DNA from: DATDYA01 sp035289165
GTDB taxonomy: Bacteria; Patescibacteriota; Patescibacteriia; Magasanikbacterales; GWA2-37-8
Length of the DNA stretch: 25,837 nucleotides
Direction: 5' to 3'
Assembly (NCBI GenBank): GCA_035289165.1
Contig: DATDYA010000040.1
Location: 1-25,837 of the forward strand
Shown in pieces: positions 16,528 to 23,607 of this stretch (positions are counted from its first letter, which is position 1; each line of letters begins with the position of its first letter). Under the pieces are notes generated by a model that made no database searches, had not been told where the DNA came from, and saw nothing but the letters and a program-made list of their open reading frames with translations. The translations under genes and the position numbers were made by a program.

Positions 16528-17933
16528 ACGCGCCCCAATTTCTTTTTTAGGATGTTTTCTACCTTTTTTTGGTCTACCGTTTCCTGCACCCCCGACTCCA
16601 TATCTCGAATGATTACCGTACCATCTTGAACCTCTTTTTGCCCAATAATTAAGACGTATGGCAAGGCTAAAGAATTAGCTACCTCCAACTGGGTTTTAAG
16701 AGAATTCTTAGAGAAATTATAGGATATACGAATACCACTCTCGCGTAAATCATTTAACAGCTGGAGAGACCGACGACGGGCCTCGTCTCCAAGTTGGGCC
16801 AGAAATACATCGGATTCCAGTTTAGGCACTTTAACTAAACCTTTTTCGTCACTGTCTTTTAGGTAAGCCACCGACCGTTCAACACCGCCCGAGAAACCAA
16901 CCGCCGGTGTCGGGCGTCCACCCATTTCTTCGGCCAAAAGATCATACCTCCCGCCACCACCCAAAGCACTCTGTGCACCTTCTTCGCCAACGTCAGGGTA
17001 GACTTCGAATACAGTGTGGGTGTAGTAATCTAAACCACGAACTAGCGTGGATTGTAAGACATACGGTACTCCGAGCTCATCCAAATATTCCAACACCTTC
17101 ATGAAGTGACTTTTAGACTCCTCACCCAACCAATCAATAATCTGTGGGGCATCTTCCTTGACCGGTTGGCATTGTTCGGCTTTGCAGTCCAAAAGACGCA
17201 AAGGATTTTTACTAATCCTCAATCGACAGTCTTCACACAAATAGCTTCGTTTGGTACGGTAATAATTTACGAGCTCTGTTTTATATCTTTGTCTTTCTTC
17301 AGGGGTACCAATGCTGTTGATGTGAATTTGGGTTGATAACCCTAGATCTTTATAAAAATTATATGCTACTAAAATAATTTCGGCGTCAAGCGCTGGTTCA
17401 TCACTACCAAAAGTTTCGAAACCAACCTGGTTAAATTCACGGTAACGCCCGGCTTGCGGACGATCGTGGCGGAACATCGGCCCCCAATACCAGAACTTAA
17501 CTGGTTGTTGCATGTTCCACATGCCGCCGTTGATGTAGGCTCTGGTTACCGAAGCGGTGGCTTCCGGTCTTAAACAAACCTTGGACCCATCACGGTCTTC
17601 AAAAACATACATTTCTTTATCTACCACGTCGGTCCCTTTACCAATGGAGCGAACAAACAAATTAGCGTCTTCAACAATTGGGGTATCAATCCGCCCAAAC
17701 TGAAAATGTTCCGCTAGCTTTTCGGCATTATGGTAAAGGGCCTTCCAATATCTTTCTTCTTTTGGCAAAACATCCCGCATCCCCCGTACCACATTAAAAC
17801 CTCGCTTAGAACGGGTTTCCGTAGTTGCCGCTTCTTTACCGGCTTTGGCTTTTTCTATTTTTTCCTTACCAGTTCGTTGGACAAAGGAATTCTTTTTTAC
17901 TTCTTTCTTTTTTGTAGTAGTCATTTTTTTCAT
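16524..17933 (-). CDS. hisS: Histidyl-tRNA synthetase
   Basis: Class II aminoacyl-tRNA synthetase that charges tRNA-His. Visible landmarks: FNVVRGMRDVLP (46-57, start of the family core), LRPEATAS (121-128), motif 2 with FRHDRPQAGRYREFNQ (154-169), the HisRS-specific LVRGLDYYTHTVFE (297-310), ALGGGGRYDLL (323-333), motif 3 VGFSGGVERS (345-354) and a C-terminal anticodon-binding domain (about 375-469). C233/C236 and C250/C255 in the insertion could bind a metal, as in related HisRS. Residues 1-45 are a Lys/Thr-rich extension missing from most HisRS; ATG 17933 and ATG 17924 are both possible starts, without SD. No HisZ-like truncation is seen, so it should be the catalytic enzyme. Confidence 0.96.
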   Translation of the reverse strand: MKKMTTTKKKEVKKNSFVQRTGKEKIEKAKAGKEAATTETRSKRGFNVVRGMRDVLPKEERYWKALYHNAEKLAEHFQFGRIDTPIVEDANLFVRSIGKGTDVVDKEMYVFEDRDGSKVCLRPEATASVTRAYINGGMWNMQQPVKFWYWGPMFRHDRPQAGRYREFNQVGFETFGSDEPALDAEIILVAYNFYKDLGLSTQIHINSIGTPEERQRYKTELVNYYRTKRSYLCEDCRLRISKNPLRLLDCKAEQCQPVKEDAPQIIDWLGEESKSHFMKVLEYLDELGVPYVLQSTLVRGLDYYTHTVFEVYPDVGEEGAQSALGGGGRYDLLAEEMGGRPTPAVGFSGGVERSVAYLKDSDEKGLVKVPKLESDVFLAQLGDEARRRSLQLLNDLRESGIRISYNFSKNSLKTQLEVANSLALPYVLIIGQKEVQDGTVIIRDMESGVQETVDQKKVENILKKKLGRV

Positions 17934-17985
17934 AAATTTAGTTAATTAAAAAAGAAAGCTGGTCTAATATATTTTAATAAATAAT

Positions 17986-18591
17986 CTACAAACCCAGTTC
18001 CGGGGCCGAAAATGTTTGCATCCGGTTTACTGGCCAACCACGAAACCAAGCTCGGCCAACAATATATCCTTTATCGATCGGACCGATTCGACGAGAATCT
18101 AAACTATTAGAACGGTTATCCCCTAAAACAAAATATTGTTCAGCGCCAAGGGTAGTAATTTTATCCCCCAAAGTTTCCACATAAGAAGGTAGATAATCCT
18201 CTTCTAATTTTTTTCCTTCGGGATATTGGTCGTTGTAGATTATAACCTGGTTGTTTGAAATTTTAACCCGTTCACCGGGTAAACCAATCACCCTTTTCAA
18301 AAAATATTCTTTCGGGTTTTCTGGATAACGAAAGACAATCACCTCGCCACGTTCAGGAGCACGCAAGCGATAAGAAATCTCATCGATGATGAGATACTCT
18401 TTTTCAAAAAAATTCGGCTCCATGGATTGGCCCTTCACGTAAAATGGTTTAAAAAGATAATAACGGATTAAAAATATGGTAACACCAGCCAAAAGCGAAA
18501 TCTTGATTAATTCCAACAAAAACAACCCGATGCCCATTAAAGTACCAGCAATGGCTTTCCCAGTATTTTGTGGCTTATTTTCTTCGTCCAT
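17986..18591 (-). CDS. lepB: Signal peptidase I
   Basis: Membrane serine protease (family S26) that removes signal peptides after Sec export. It has one N-terminal membrane helix (about 20-46). Box B holds the nucleophile S56 in YVKGQSMEPN, box D the general base K99 in YFLKRVIGLPGE, and box E is GDNRSNSLDSRRIG (157-170). The 201-residue length and single helix fit the Gram-positive/monoderm form rather than the longer E. coli LepB. It would be a good candidate to process the EVLA-QT and FPVEA-QT signal peptides of the two surface proteins. Its own promoter lies in front, after the tRNA terminator. No SD. Confidence 0.96.
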   Translation of the reverse strand: MDEENKPQNTGKAIAGTLMGIGLFLLELIKISLLAGVTIFLIRYYLFKPFYVKGQSMEPNFFEKEYLIIDEISYRLRAPERGEVIVFRYPENPKEYFLKRVIGLPGERVKISNNQVIIYNDQYPEGKKLEEDYLPSYVETLGDKITTLGAEQYFVLGDNRSNSLDSRRIGPIDKGYIVGRAWFRGWPVNRMQTFSAPELGL

Positions 18592-18612
18592 AAGTTATGT
18601 TTAGCGTTAGGT

Positions 18613-18641
18613 ATTATATATACAATTGACCTAAAAAGCAA
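18613..18641 (-). promoter_or_regulatory. Promoter for lepB
   Basis: TTGCTT (18641-18636), 17-nt spacer, TATAAT (18618-18613), directly after the terminator of the tRNA unit. The predicted leader is about 15 nt and has no SD. The same TTGCTT-17 arrangement precedes the tRNA pair. Confidence 0.6.
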
Positions 18642-18644
18642 GCT

Positions 18645-18670
18645 AAGAAAAATCCTGCTTTCTAGCAGGA
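18645..18670 (-). terminator. Rho-independent terminator after tRNA-Ile
   Basis: TCCTGCT (18670-18664), 4-nt AGAA loop, AGCAGGA (18659-18653), then a T-rich run (TTTTTCTT). It starts 3 nt after the encoded CCA of tRNA-Ile and closes the tRNA unit before the lepB promoter. Confidence 0.8.
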
Positions 18671-18673
18671 AAC

Positions 18674-18750
18674 TGGTGGGCAATGATGGAATCGAACCAT
18701 CGACCTCGTCATTATCAGTGACGCGCTCTAACCATCTGAGCTAATTGCCC
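18674..18750 (-). tRNA. tRNA-Ile (anticodon GAU), CCA encoded
   Basis: 77 nt fold into a full cloverleaf: acceptor GGGCAAT/ATTGCCC, D arm GCTC...GAGC, anticodon stem CGTCA/TGACG with loop CTGATAA (GAT at 34-36, T33 present), T arm GATGG-TTCGATT-CCATC, discriminator A and encoded CCA. It decodes AUC/AUU. Confidence 0.95.
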
Positions 18751-18799
18751 AAAACTTACAAAAGAGTACCAGATTTTAAAGAAAAAATCAAGTACCAAC

Positions 18800-18876
18800 T
18801 GGTGGGCGACACAGGAATCGAACCTGTGACCTCCTGCGTGTCGTGCAGGCGCTCTAACCATCTGAGCTAGCCGCCC
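18800..18876 (-). tRNA. tRNA-Val (anticodon GAC), CCA encoded, C at position 33
   Basis: 77 nt, full cloverleaf: acceptor GGGCGGC/GTCGCCC, D arm GCTC...GAGC, anticodon stem CCTGC/GCAGG, loop ACGACAC, T arm ACAGG-TTCGATT-CCTGT, discriminator A, encoded CCA. The anticodon GAC with A73 points to valine. The loop has C where nearly all elongator tRNAs have U33, and A32. Stem alignment leaves no other register that restores U33. The 49 nt to tRNA-Ile hold no other feature. Confidence 0.88.
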
Positions 18877-18890
18877 AAAAAGGCAAAAGG

Positions 18891-18919
18891 ATTGTAACAA
18901 ATTACAGCAAAAAAAGCAA
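18891..18919 (-). promoter_or_regulatory. Promoter for the tRNA-Val/tRNA-Ile pair
   Basis: TTGCTT (18919-18914), 17-nt spacer, TACAAT (18896-18891), with transcription predicted to start about 8 nt before tRNA-Val. It lies after the 16S terminator, so the tRNAs appear to be their own unit. Confidence 0.6.
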
Positions 18920-18930
18920 GTGCTTATATA

Positions 18931-18953
18931 ACAAAAAACACCGTTTCCAGTGT
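18931..18953 (-). terminator. Rho-independent terminator of the 16S transcript
   Basis: ACACTG (18953-18948), GAAA loop, CGGTGT (18943-18938), then TTTTTTGTT. It lies just outside the 16S processing stem and before the tRNA promoter. A weaker AAGC/GCTT hairpin with a T run follows at 18928-18912. Confidence 0.75.
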
Positions 18954-18958
18954 CTTTT

Positions 18959-18986
18959 CCTTGACTCCATCAAAGTGACAAAAACC
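18959..18986 (-). repeat. 3' arm of the 16S precursor processing stem
   Basis: This 28-nt segment is complementary to 22272-22299 upstream of the 16S 5' end: 19 perfect pairs (18968-18986 with 22272-22290), a 2-nt mismatch, then 7 more pairs (CCTTGAC/GTCAAGG). Such flanking helices are RNase III sites in bacterial rRNA precursors. Between this arm and the 16S 3' end lie two small hairpins with GAAA and TTCG loops (18993-19055). Confidence 0.85.
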
Positions 18987-19104
18987 TTTACATCTATCTT
19001 CCCCCGGTCCGAAGACCAGGATCGACTTGGATCATCTTGCTTTCGCAAGAGTATCTCCAGAAAGGAGGTGATCCATCCCCAGCTTCCGCTAGGGATGCCT
19101 TGTT

Positions 19105-19940
19105 CATGTATTTCCACATGTTTCCATGGGCACGGACTATATCATCATCCTGCGTTCCACACAGGAGCCAACGTGTAGTCTCTACGGGGTCAAAGGAATT
19201 TTATATTCCATCATTGGCAAGATATATGGGGAAACAATTTCCTTAAATCTTGGGATTTCCTTTACTGGTATATATAATCTAAAGCCTTTACCGTCCCAAT
19301 TTAAATTGACTCGCAATTCAAAATTGGTACAAAGGCAATCGATTAACAAATTATTTTCGGCTTCGGTATAACAGTGTGTACTTATCGTAACTGAGCTCTT
19401 TGAAGAACTCAAACCACCATCATCCATAAACCATACCGCTAAACCAATTGGATGATTTAGCAATTCGCAGATATTCTGCGGAACAATTTTTACTCCAGTT
19501 TGATAGAATATTTTTTGGAACTCTGTTATCTCCGGGTGAGCAATTGTCCTAAACCGATAAGACTGGTGTTGATTCAATAATTTTGGTGGTAATAACAACC
19601 ATTCATCAAAAATATTTGCTAACCAATACACATAATCTTTTTGTTTTGAACAATGCTCTACTTGCAGACGATAATTTCTTCCACCGGTTGAAACGATTGA
19701 GCCATCGCCTAAAATTTTTCCAACCAAAATTGCTTTCTGCATTGGTTGTAATTTCAAACGATTACGCAAATCTCTTGTTTCTTTGGAATTCCAATTTCTT
19801 ACTTGACTTCCCACGGTATTCCCTTAGATGATTTATACAATACCTTTAAAGTATAGCACAATTCATCGTTAGGCTCCACCGTAACAGTTAGATTTTACTG
19901 TGACCTTACGATCACAGGTCGCAACAGTGAGTTTCACTCA
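19105..19940 (-). mobile_element. Group I intron with LAGLIDADG gene in 16S (about position 1498)
   Basis: 836 nt. The 5' exon ends GUCGU, and an internal GCGAC (19922-19918) pairs with it to form P1 with the U-G wobble at the splice site. UGUU (19926-19923) next to it pairs with the 3' exon AACA as P10. The intron ends in G. The core has R as GTAGAGACTACACG (19185-19172) and S as GGATGATGATATAGTCC (19150-19134), which form P7 (GACTA/TAGTC). GGAGCC/GGCTCC fits P3. All boundary rules of a group I intron are met, so the mature rRNA would read GUCGU-AACAAGG, as in other bacteria. Confidence 0.9.
19182..19814 (-). CDS. LAGLIDADG homing endonuclease encoded in the 16S intron
   Basis: This 210-residue protein has the two LAGLIDADG-type helices of the double-motif/LAGLIDADG_2 kind: ILVGKILGDG (29-38, catalytic D37) and IGLAVWFMDDGG (123-134, D131/D132). 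Enzymes of this family cut intronless copies of the insertion site so that the intron is copied in; some also act as maturases. The start is GTG (19814-19812), preceded by AAGGG and an in-frame TAA. The TAG stop (19184-19182) lies inside the R strand of intron helix P7, so the last codons double as ribozyme sequence. No frameshift or missing catalytic Asp is seen, so it may be active. The target is inferred to be the 16S decoding site. Confidence 0.92.
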   Translation of the reverse strand: MGSQVRNWNSKETRDLRNRLKLQPMQKAILVGKILGDGSIVSTGGRNYRLQVEHCSKQKDYVYWLANIFDEWLLLPPKLLNQHQSYRFRTIAHPEITEFQKIFYQTGVKIVPQNICELLNHPIGLAVWFMDDGGLSSSKSSVTISTHCYTEAENNLLIDCLCTNFELRVNLNWDGKGFRLYIPVKEIPRFKEIVSPYILPMMEYKIPLTP

Positions 19941-20024
19941 ACGACTTCACCCTAGTCATTGACCCTGCCTTAGTCCCCGTAAGGAGATTTTGGGCATTGC
20001 CAACTCCCGTGGTGTGACGGGCGG

Positions 20025-20501
20025 ATTGCGATAATTTACATTTCGCGTTCCCAAGTTCTGACATACTGTCAGAACTCTCCGACTTTTCATATCGGAGCGT
20101 AGCGTGCGATTTTCTCGCACTACGCGAGCCCACTATCTCACTGAATAATTTATTTAATCAGCGGGTAATGGTTTTGTCCTTCCTTCGATATTATTCGAAG
20201 TACTATGACGCAGCTGACTCCCTCTTTTTTTTTCCAAAAAAAGTAGGGTCTCCCTGGGTCATATATATTTCCTTTCCTTACATCCTTTCGGGGTTAAGTC
20301 TAATGTATCTTCCCTATACCTCACCGCAGAACTATATAGGTCGATACGCCCCTTTTATGAAAGGCTGTATTTTGCCACATCGGATCCTTCAGACTATTCC
20401 TTACGGATTTTAGTCCTATCCTTCGGCTACGCTCTGCACGGGATGCAGAGGAGAGGATTTTAACCTCTTGGTAATATATACTGCCAGGCGCCTTTAGTTT
20501 C
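20025..20501 (-). mobile_element. Insertion of unclear class in 16S (about position 1398), group II-like 3' end
   Basis: 477 nt between ...GTACTCA and CCGCCCGTC. No ORF, no recognisable group I R/S pair, no U before and no G at the end. The 3' end instead looks like group II domain VI: stem GCGAAAU/AUU-UCGC with a GUAA loop and one bulged A (20032) exactly 7 nt before the end, and a terminal AU. A hairpin at 20125-20097 (GCGTAG-TGCGA, GAAAA loop, TCGCA-CG-CTACGC) has a 2-nt CG bulge as in domain V but sits about 50 nt too far upstream. The 5' end is GAAAC, not GUGYG. It must be removed or tolerated as a break in the rRNA; a degenerate group II intron is my best guess. Confidence 0.7.
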
Positions 20502-20952
20502 TGAGTACAAGACCCGAGAACGTATTCAACGCGCCGTGGCTGATACGCGTTTACTAGCGATTCCGACTTCATGAAGGCGAGTTGCAGCCTTCAATCTGAA
20601 CTGGGGCCAGCTTTGATGGGATTAGCTCCACCTCGCGGTTTGGCAACCCATTGTACTGGCCATTGTAGCATGTGTGTAGCCCTAGACGTAAGAGCCATGC
20701 TGATTTGACGTCGTCCTCTCCTTCCTCCCCCCATTCAACGCACTTTCTAAAAAAATGCGCTCAATGGGGGGCGGTCTCGTGTGTACAATTTAACACACGA
20801 CGAGGGTTGCGCTCGTTTCCCAACTTAATGGTACACTTCACAGCACGAGCTGACGGCAACCATGCAGCACCTATCTAGCACCCTCGAAGGCTATGTCCGT
20901 TTCCGGTCATATGCAGCTAGTAGTTGAGCCTAGGTAAGGTTCCACGTTTGCT

Positions 20953-20996
<44 letters not shown>

Positions 20997-20997
20997 T

Positions 20998-21029
<32 letters not shown>

Positions 21030-21114
21030 TCCCAGGCGGTACACTTAACGCGTTAGCTTTTTTAAACGGCACTGACAGGGTCGATACTGCCAATACCTAG
21101 TGTACATCGTTTAG

Positions 21115-21162
<48 letters not shown>

Positions 21163-21409
21163 TCCATGAGTGTCAGGTATGTTCCAGCAAGCTGCCTTCG
21201 CCTTTGGTATTCTTGCAGATATCAACGCTTATTACGACTACACCTGCAATTCTACTTGCCTCTCCCATCCTCGAGTTTGGTAGTTTCAAGAGCAGACTCC
21301 ATGTTGAGCATGAAGATTTAACCCCTGACCCGCCAAACAACCTGCGGACGCTTTACGCCCAATAAATCCGGATAACGCTTGAGGTCTCTGTATTACCGCT
21401 GCTGCTGGC

Positions 21410-21702
21410 TAAATTTTTGATTAACTTTAATCAAAAGCAGTATTTGGACTATATCATCATCCTATTTAGAATAGGAGTTTCGCGTGTAGTCTCTGAGGTG
21501 TCCCCTTACTTTAAGGGGTTCCCTGCTGATTGTCTCGCAACCCTTATGACCAGCGGAGTCTTTTTGGGGTTTGGTATAAATTTTCACTTTAATTTTTATT
21601 TTAAAGTACTATACCCTTTACAAGATGTTCCAGCATATAGCGAAATTTTCTTATGTAATGTTACCATTACAACTCTGCACCATCGCTCTATATATTGAGC
21701 TC
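21410..21702 (-). mobile_element. ORF-less group I intron in 16S (position 516), apparently ending in A
   Basis: 293 nt in the 530 loop. The exon end AACUCUGU pairs over 8 positions with GCAGAGUU (21678-21671) as P1, with U516-G at the cleavage site. UGGU (21682-21679) pairs with the 3' exon GCCA as P10. R is CCTCAGAGACTACACG (21498-21483) and S is GGATGATGATATAGTCC (21462-21446), making P7; UUUCGC/GCGAAA fits P3. A perfect UUUUGAUU stem forms P9. With the conserved G517 assigned to the exon, the intron ends ...UUUA, lacking the terminal G. Confidence 0.88.
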
Positions 21703-21830
21703 ACAGAGTTAGCAACCTCTTATTCACGAGGTACCGTCACGAATTCTTCCCTCGTAAAAGCAGTTTACAACCCGAAGGCCTTCATCCTGCACGCGGCGTC
21801 GCTCCATCAGGGTTTCCCCCATTGTGGAAT

Positions 21831-21867
<37 letters not shown>

Positions 21868-22147
21868 ATCTCAGTCCCAGTGAGGCAGGTCACGCTCTCA
21901 CGCCTGCTACTCGTCGAAGCCTTTGTAGGCCGTTACCCTACCAACTAGCTGATAAGCCATAGGCCCCTCTCTAAGCGCCGAAGCTTTAAATGCGAATGAC
22001 TTATGTCCCCGCATTACTATCGGGTATTAATCTAGCTTTCGCCAGGCTATCCCCGTCTTAGAGGTAGGTTACCAATGTGTTACTCACCCGTCTGCCGGTC
22101 GTAACGCTCCTTGCGGAGCGCACGTCCCGCGACTTGCATGCCTTAGA

Positions 22148-22187
<40 letters not shown>

Positions 22188-22193
22188 AAAAAT

Positions 22194-22456
22194 AAGAGTA
22201 AGATTCTTGCTCCTTATTAAATGATCAAGTTTATATACTTGAATTTATTTAAGATAGACGTTCTTATATATGGTTTTTGTCACTTTGATGTTGTCAAGGT
22301 ACATTCTTCCCTCTTACGAGGAAAGAAAAAAGAGGAACCCAGCCTGAGTTACTCTTTTCTCTTTCCAGTTTTATTCCACTCCGGAATAACTTAGAAGAAG
22401 TCGTGTTTTTTGAGGTACAAATTGCTAGGTTGCCAACCTAAATTTTTAGCTTCTAC
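22194..22456 (-). other. 16S leader region
   Basis: About 260 nt between the promoter and mature 16S, without a gene. It holds hairpins AGGTTGGCAACCT (22436-22424), TTATTCC/GGAATAA (about 22391-22373), a GAAAGAGAAAAGAG/CTCTTTTTTCTTTC stem-loop (about 22366-22322), CCTC-GTAA-GAGG (about 22323-22312), the 5' arm of the processing stem (22272-22299), then AT-rich sequence to the 16S 5' end. An antitermination role for the stem-loops is possible, but no boxA match is convincing. Confidence 0.6.
22272..22299 (-). repeat. 5' arm of the 16S precursor processing stem
   Basis: Complementary to 18959-18986 on the other side of 16S, with 26 of 28 positions paired. The arm lies about 80 nt before the 16S 5' end. 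Confidence 0.85.
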
Positions 22457-22485
22457 AGATTAACATTTTAGCCAAATGTTGTCAA
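22457..22485 (-). promoter_or_regulatory. rRNA promoter for 16S
   Basis: Perfect -35 TTGACA (22485-22480), 17-nt spacer, TAATCT (22462-22457). Start of transcription predicted near 22450. It lies about 30 nt after the end of trmD. The AAGGG/CCCTT hairpin at the trmD end overlaps the -35 but has no T run. Confidence 0.7.
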
Positions 22486-22515
22486 GGGGTAAAAACCCTT
22501 AAATATGTGGATAAG

Positions 22516-23178
22516 TTAGCCAGTTTTTTTCTTTCTCCACTCCCCGATTTTTTTATGGTCGCCCGAGATCAAAACCTTCGGAACCTTTAAACCATCATAG
22601 TCCTCTGGCCTGGTATATTGCGGATACTCTTTACCACTGGTTTTTTTAGTGTGTGTTTCCAGAGCCAAAGAGTTAACATTGCCCAAAACACCTGGTACCA
22701 ATCTGGCTACCGCTTCGACAATCGTTAGGGCTGGTAATTCTCCACCGGCTAAAACATAGTCCCCTACCGACACTCTTTCGTCCACCAATTTATTTACCCG
22801 CGCATCAAAACCTTCGTAGCGTCCAGAGATTAAAACCAGGCGATCATATTTAGAAAAACGAGCGGCCATTTTTTCATTAAATTTCTTACCAGCGGGATCC
22901 ATTAATAAAATCCGAACTTTTTCTTTTTTGCTTCTTCGCTGTTCTCCCAAAAGCTTCAAACTCTTTAAACAATCATAAATTGGTTGGATTTGTAAAATCA
23001 TGCCCGGACCGCCACCAAACGGACGATCATCTACCTTACCATGTTTGTCTTTGGAATAATCACGAAAATTATGAGCAGTAATTTTAATCTTTTTATCCTT
23101 TTGGGCACGACCAAGAATGCTATCGTTGGTATAATGATGGACCATGTCCGGGAAAATTGTTAAGATGTCGAATTGCAT
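22516..23178 (-). CDS. trmD: tRNA (guanine-N1-)-methyltransferase TrmD
   Basis: SPOUT-class enzyme that makes m1G37 in tRNAs with G36, preventing +1 frameshifts. Recognisable blocks: FDILTIFPDM (3-12), DRPFGGGPGM (51-60), the trefoil-knot AdoMet site LISGRYEGFDARV (116-128) and GDYVLAGGELPALTIVEAVARL (139-160; R159 is in the conserved stretch), and YPQYTRPEDYDG (185-196). Length 220 is slightly short. Where E. coli has the catalytic Asp169 (EDSF), this protein seems to read LETH, so a Glu may replace it; this is a by-eye alignment. The ATG directly follows the T run of a terminator and has no SD. rimM, usually beside trmD, is absent. Confidence 0.95.
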   Translation of the reverse strand: MQFDILTIFPDMVHHYTNDSILGRAQKDKKIKITAHNFRDYSKDKHGKVDDRPFGGGPGMILQIQPIYDCLKSLKLLGEQRRSKKEKVRILLMDPAGKKFNEKMAARFSKYDRLVLISGRYEGFDARVNKLVDERVSVGDYVLAGGELPALTIVEAVARLVPGVLGNVNSLALETHTKKTSGKEYPQYTRPEDYDGLKVPKVLISGDHKKIGEWRKKKTG

Positions 23179-23179
23179 A

Positions 23180-23228
23180 AAAAAAGAGAAATAAAACCGC
23201 CTTGCAGCATTTTACCACAAGGCGGTTT
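23180..23228 (-). terminator. Terminator/attenuator between khpA and trmD
   Basis: An 11-bp perfect stem, AAACCGCCTTG (23228-23218) with CAAGGCGGTTT (23204-23194), 13-nt loop, then a T-rich run TATTTCTCTTTTTTT that touches the trmD ATG. No promoter is evident between it and trmD, so trmD would need read-through. Confidence 0.85.
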
Positions 23229-23249
23229 AAGTGTCTATTGTAAGATCAA

Positions 23250-23579
23250 TTAGATCTTCAAATCATCAACTGCACTAGTGTCTATCACTTCGTCAGTCAT
23301 TGGGGCTGGGGCACTTGGGCGAACAACACGTCCACCGGCTGGCTCGTTGATTTTCAAATTCACACGAGCATTGTGCTTAGCACCAACGATCTTTAACAGG
23401 GTGCGTAGAGCGCGAGCAGTCTGACCTTGACGACCGATGACATAACCCATGTCATTTGGATTGACGTCCAAAGTGATGAGGACTCCGCGTTCGTCAATTA
23501 CGCGTTCGGTCTTCACGTCATTCGGGTTGTTGACGATGGCCTTTACGACCTCTTCAACAAACTGTTGATCTGCTTCCAT
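23250..23579 (-). CDS. khpA: KH-domain RNA-binding protein KhpA
   Basis: A small type II KH protein, usually encoded beside rpsP; in Firmicutes KhpA pairs with KhpB and affects cell elongation and RNA metabolism. The nucleic acid-binding GxxG loop is GRQG (49-52) within MGYVIGRQGQTARALRTLL. Residues 1-77 form the KH fold; 78-109 are a Pro/Ala and acidic tail. It starts at ATG 23579 without SD, about 70 nt after a strong promoter, and ends before a terminator, so it may be a single-gene unit. Confidence 0.92.
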   Translation of the reverse strand: MEADQQFVEEVVKAIVNNPNDVKTERVIDERGVLITLDVNPNDMGYVIGRQGQTARALRTLLKIVGAKHNARVNLKINEPAGGRVVRPSAPAPMTDEVIDTSAVDDLKI

Positions 23580-23607
23580 ATTTCAAATACTTACTTTTCT
23601 TAACAGT

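Noticed and set aside
18715..18900. Minus-strand ORF of 61 codons across the tRNAs
   Set aside because: It is a translation of two tRNA genes that fold perfectly.
20075..20425. GACTA...TAGTC pair in the 1398 insertion (plus-strand 20383-20422) as group I helix P7
   Set aside because: The two strands are only about 15 nt apart with a TCC-GTAA-GGA hairpin between, too close to hold P3 and P8 of a group I core.
20321..20572. 83-codon ORF crossing the 16S exon and the 1398 insertion
   Set aside because: It spans the exon/insertion border and has no resemblance to an endonuclease, maturase or reverse transcriptase.
22272..22299. Second 16S promoter (TTGACA then TATATA near 22265)
   Set aside because: The spacing is 21 nt, and the TTGACA is part of the processing stem.
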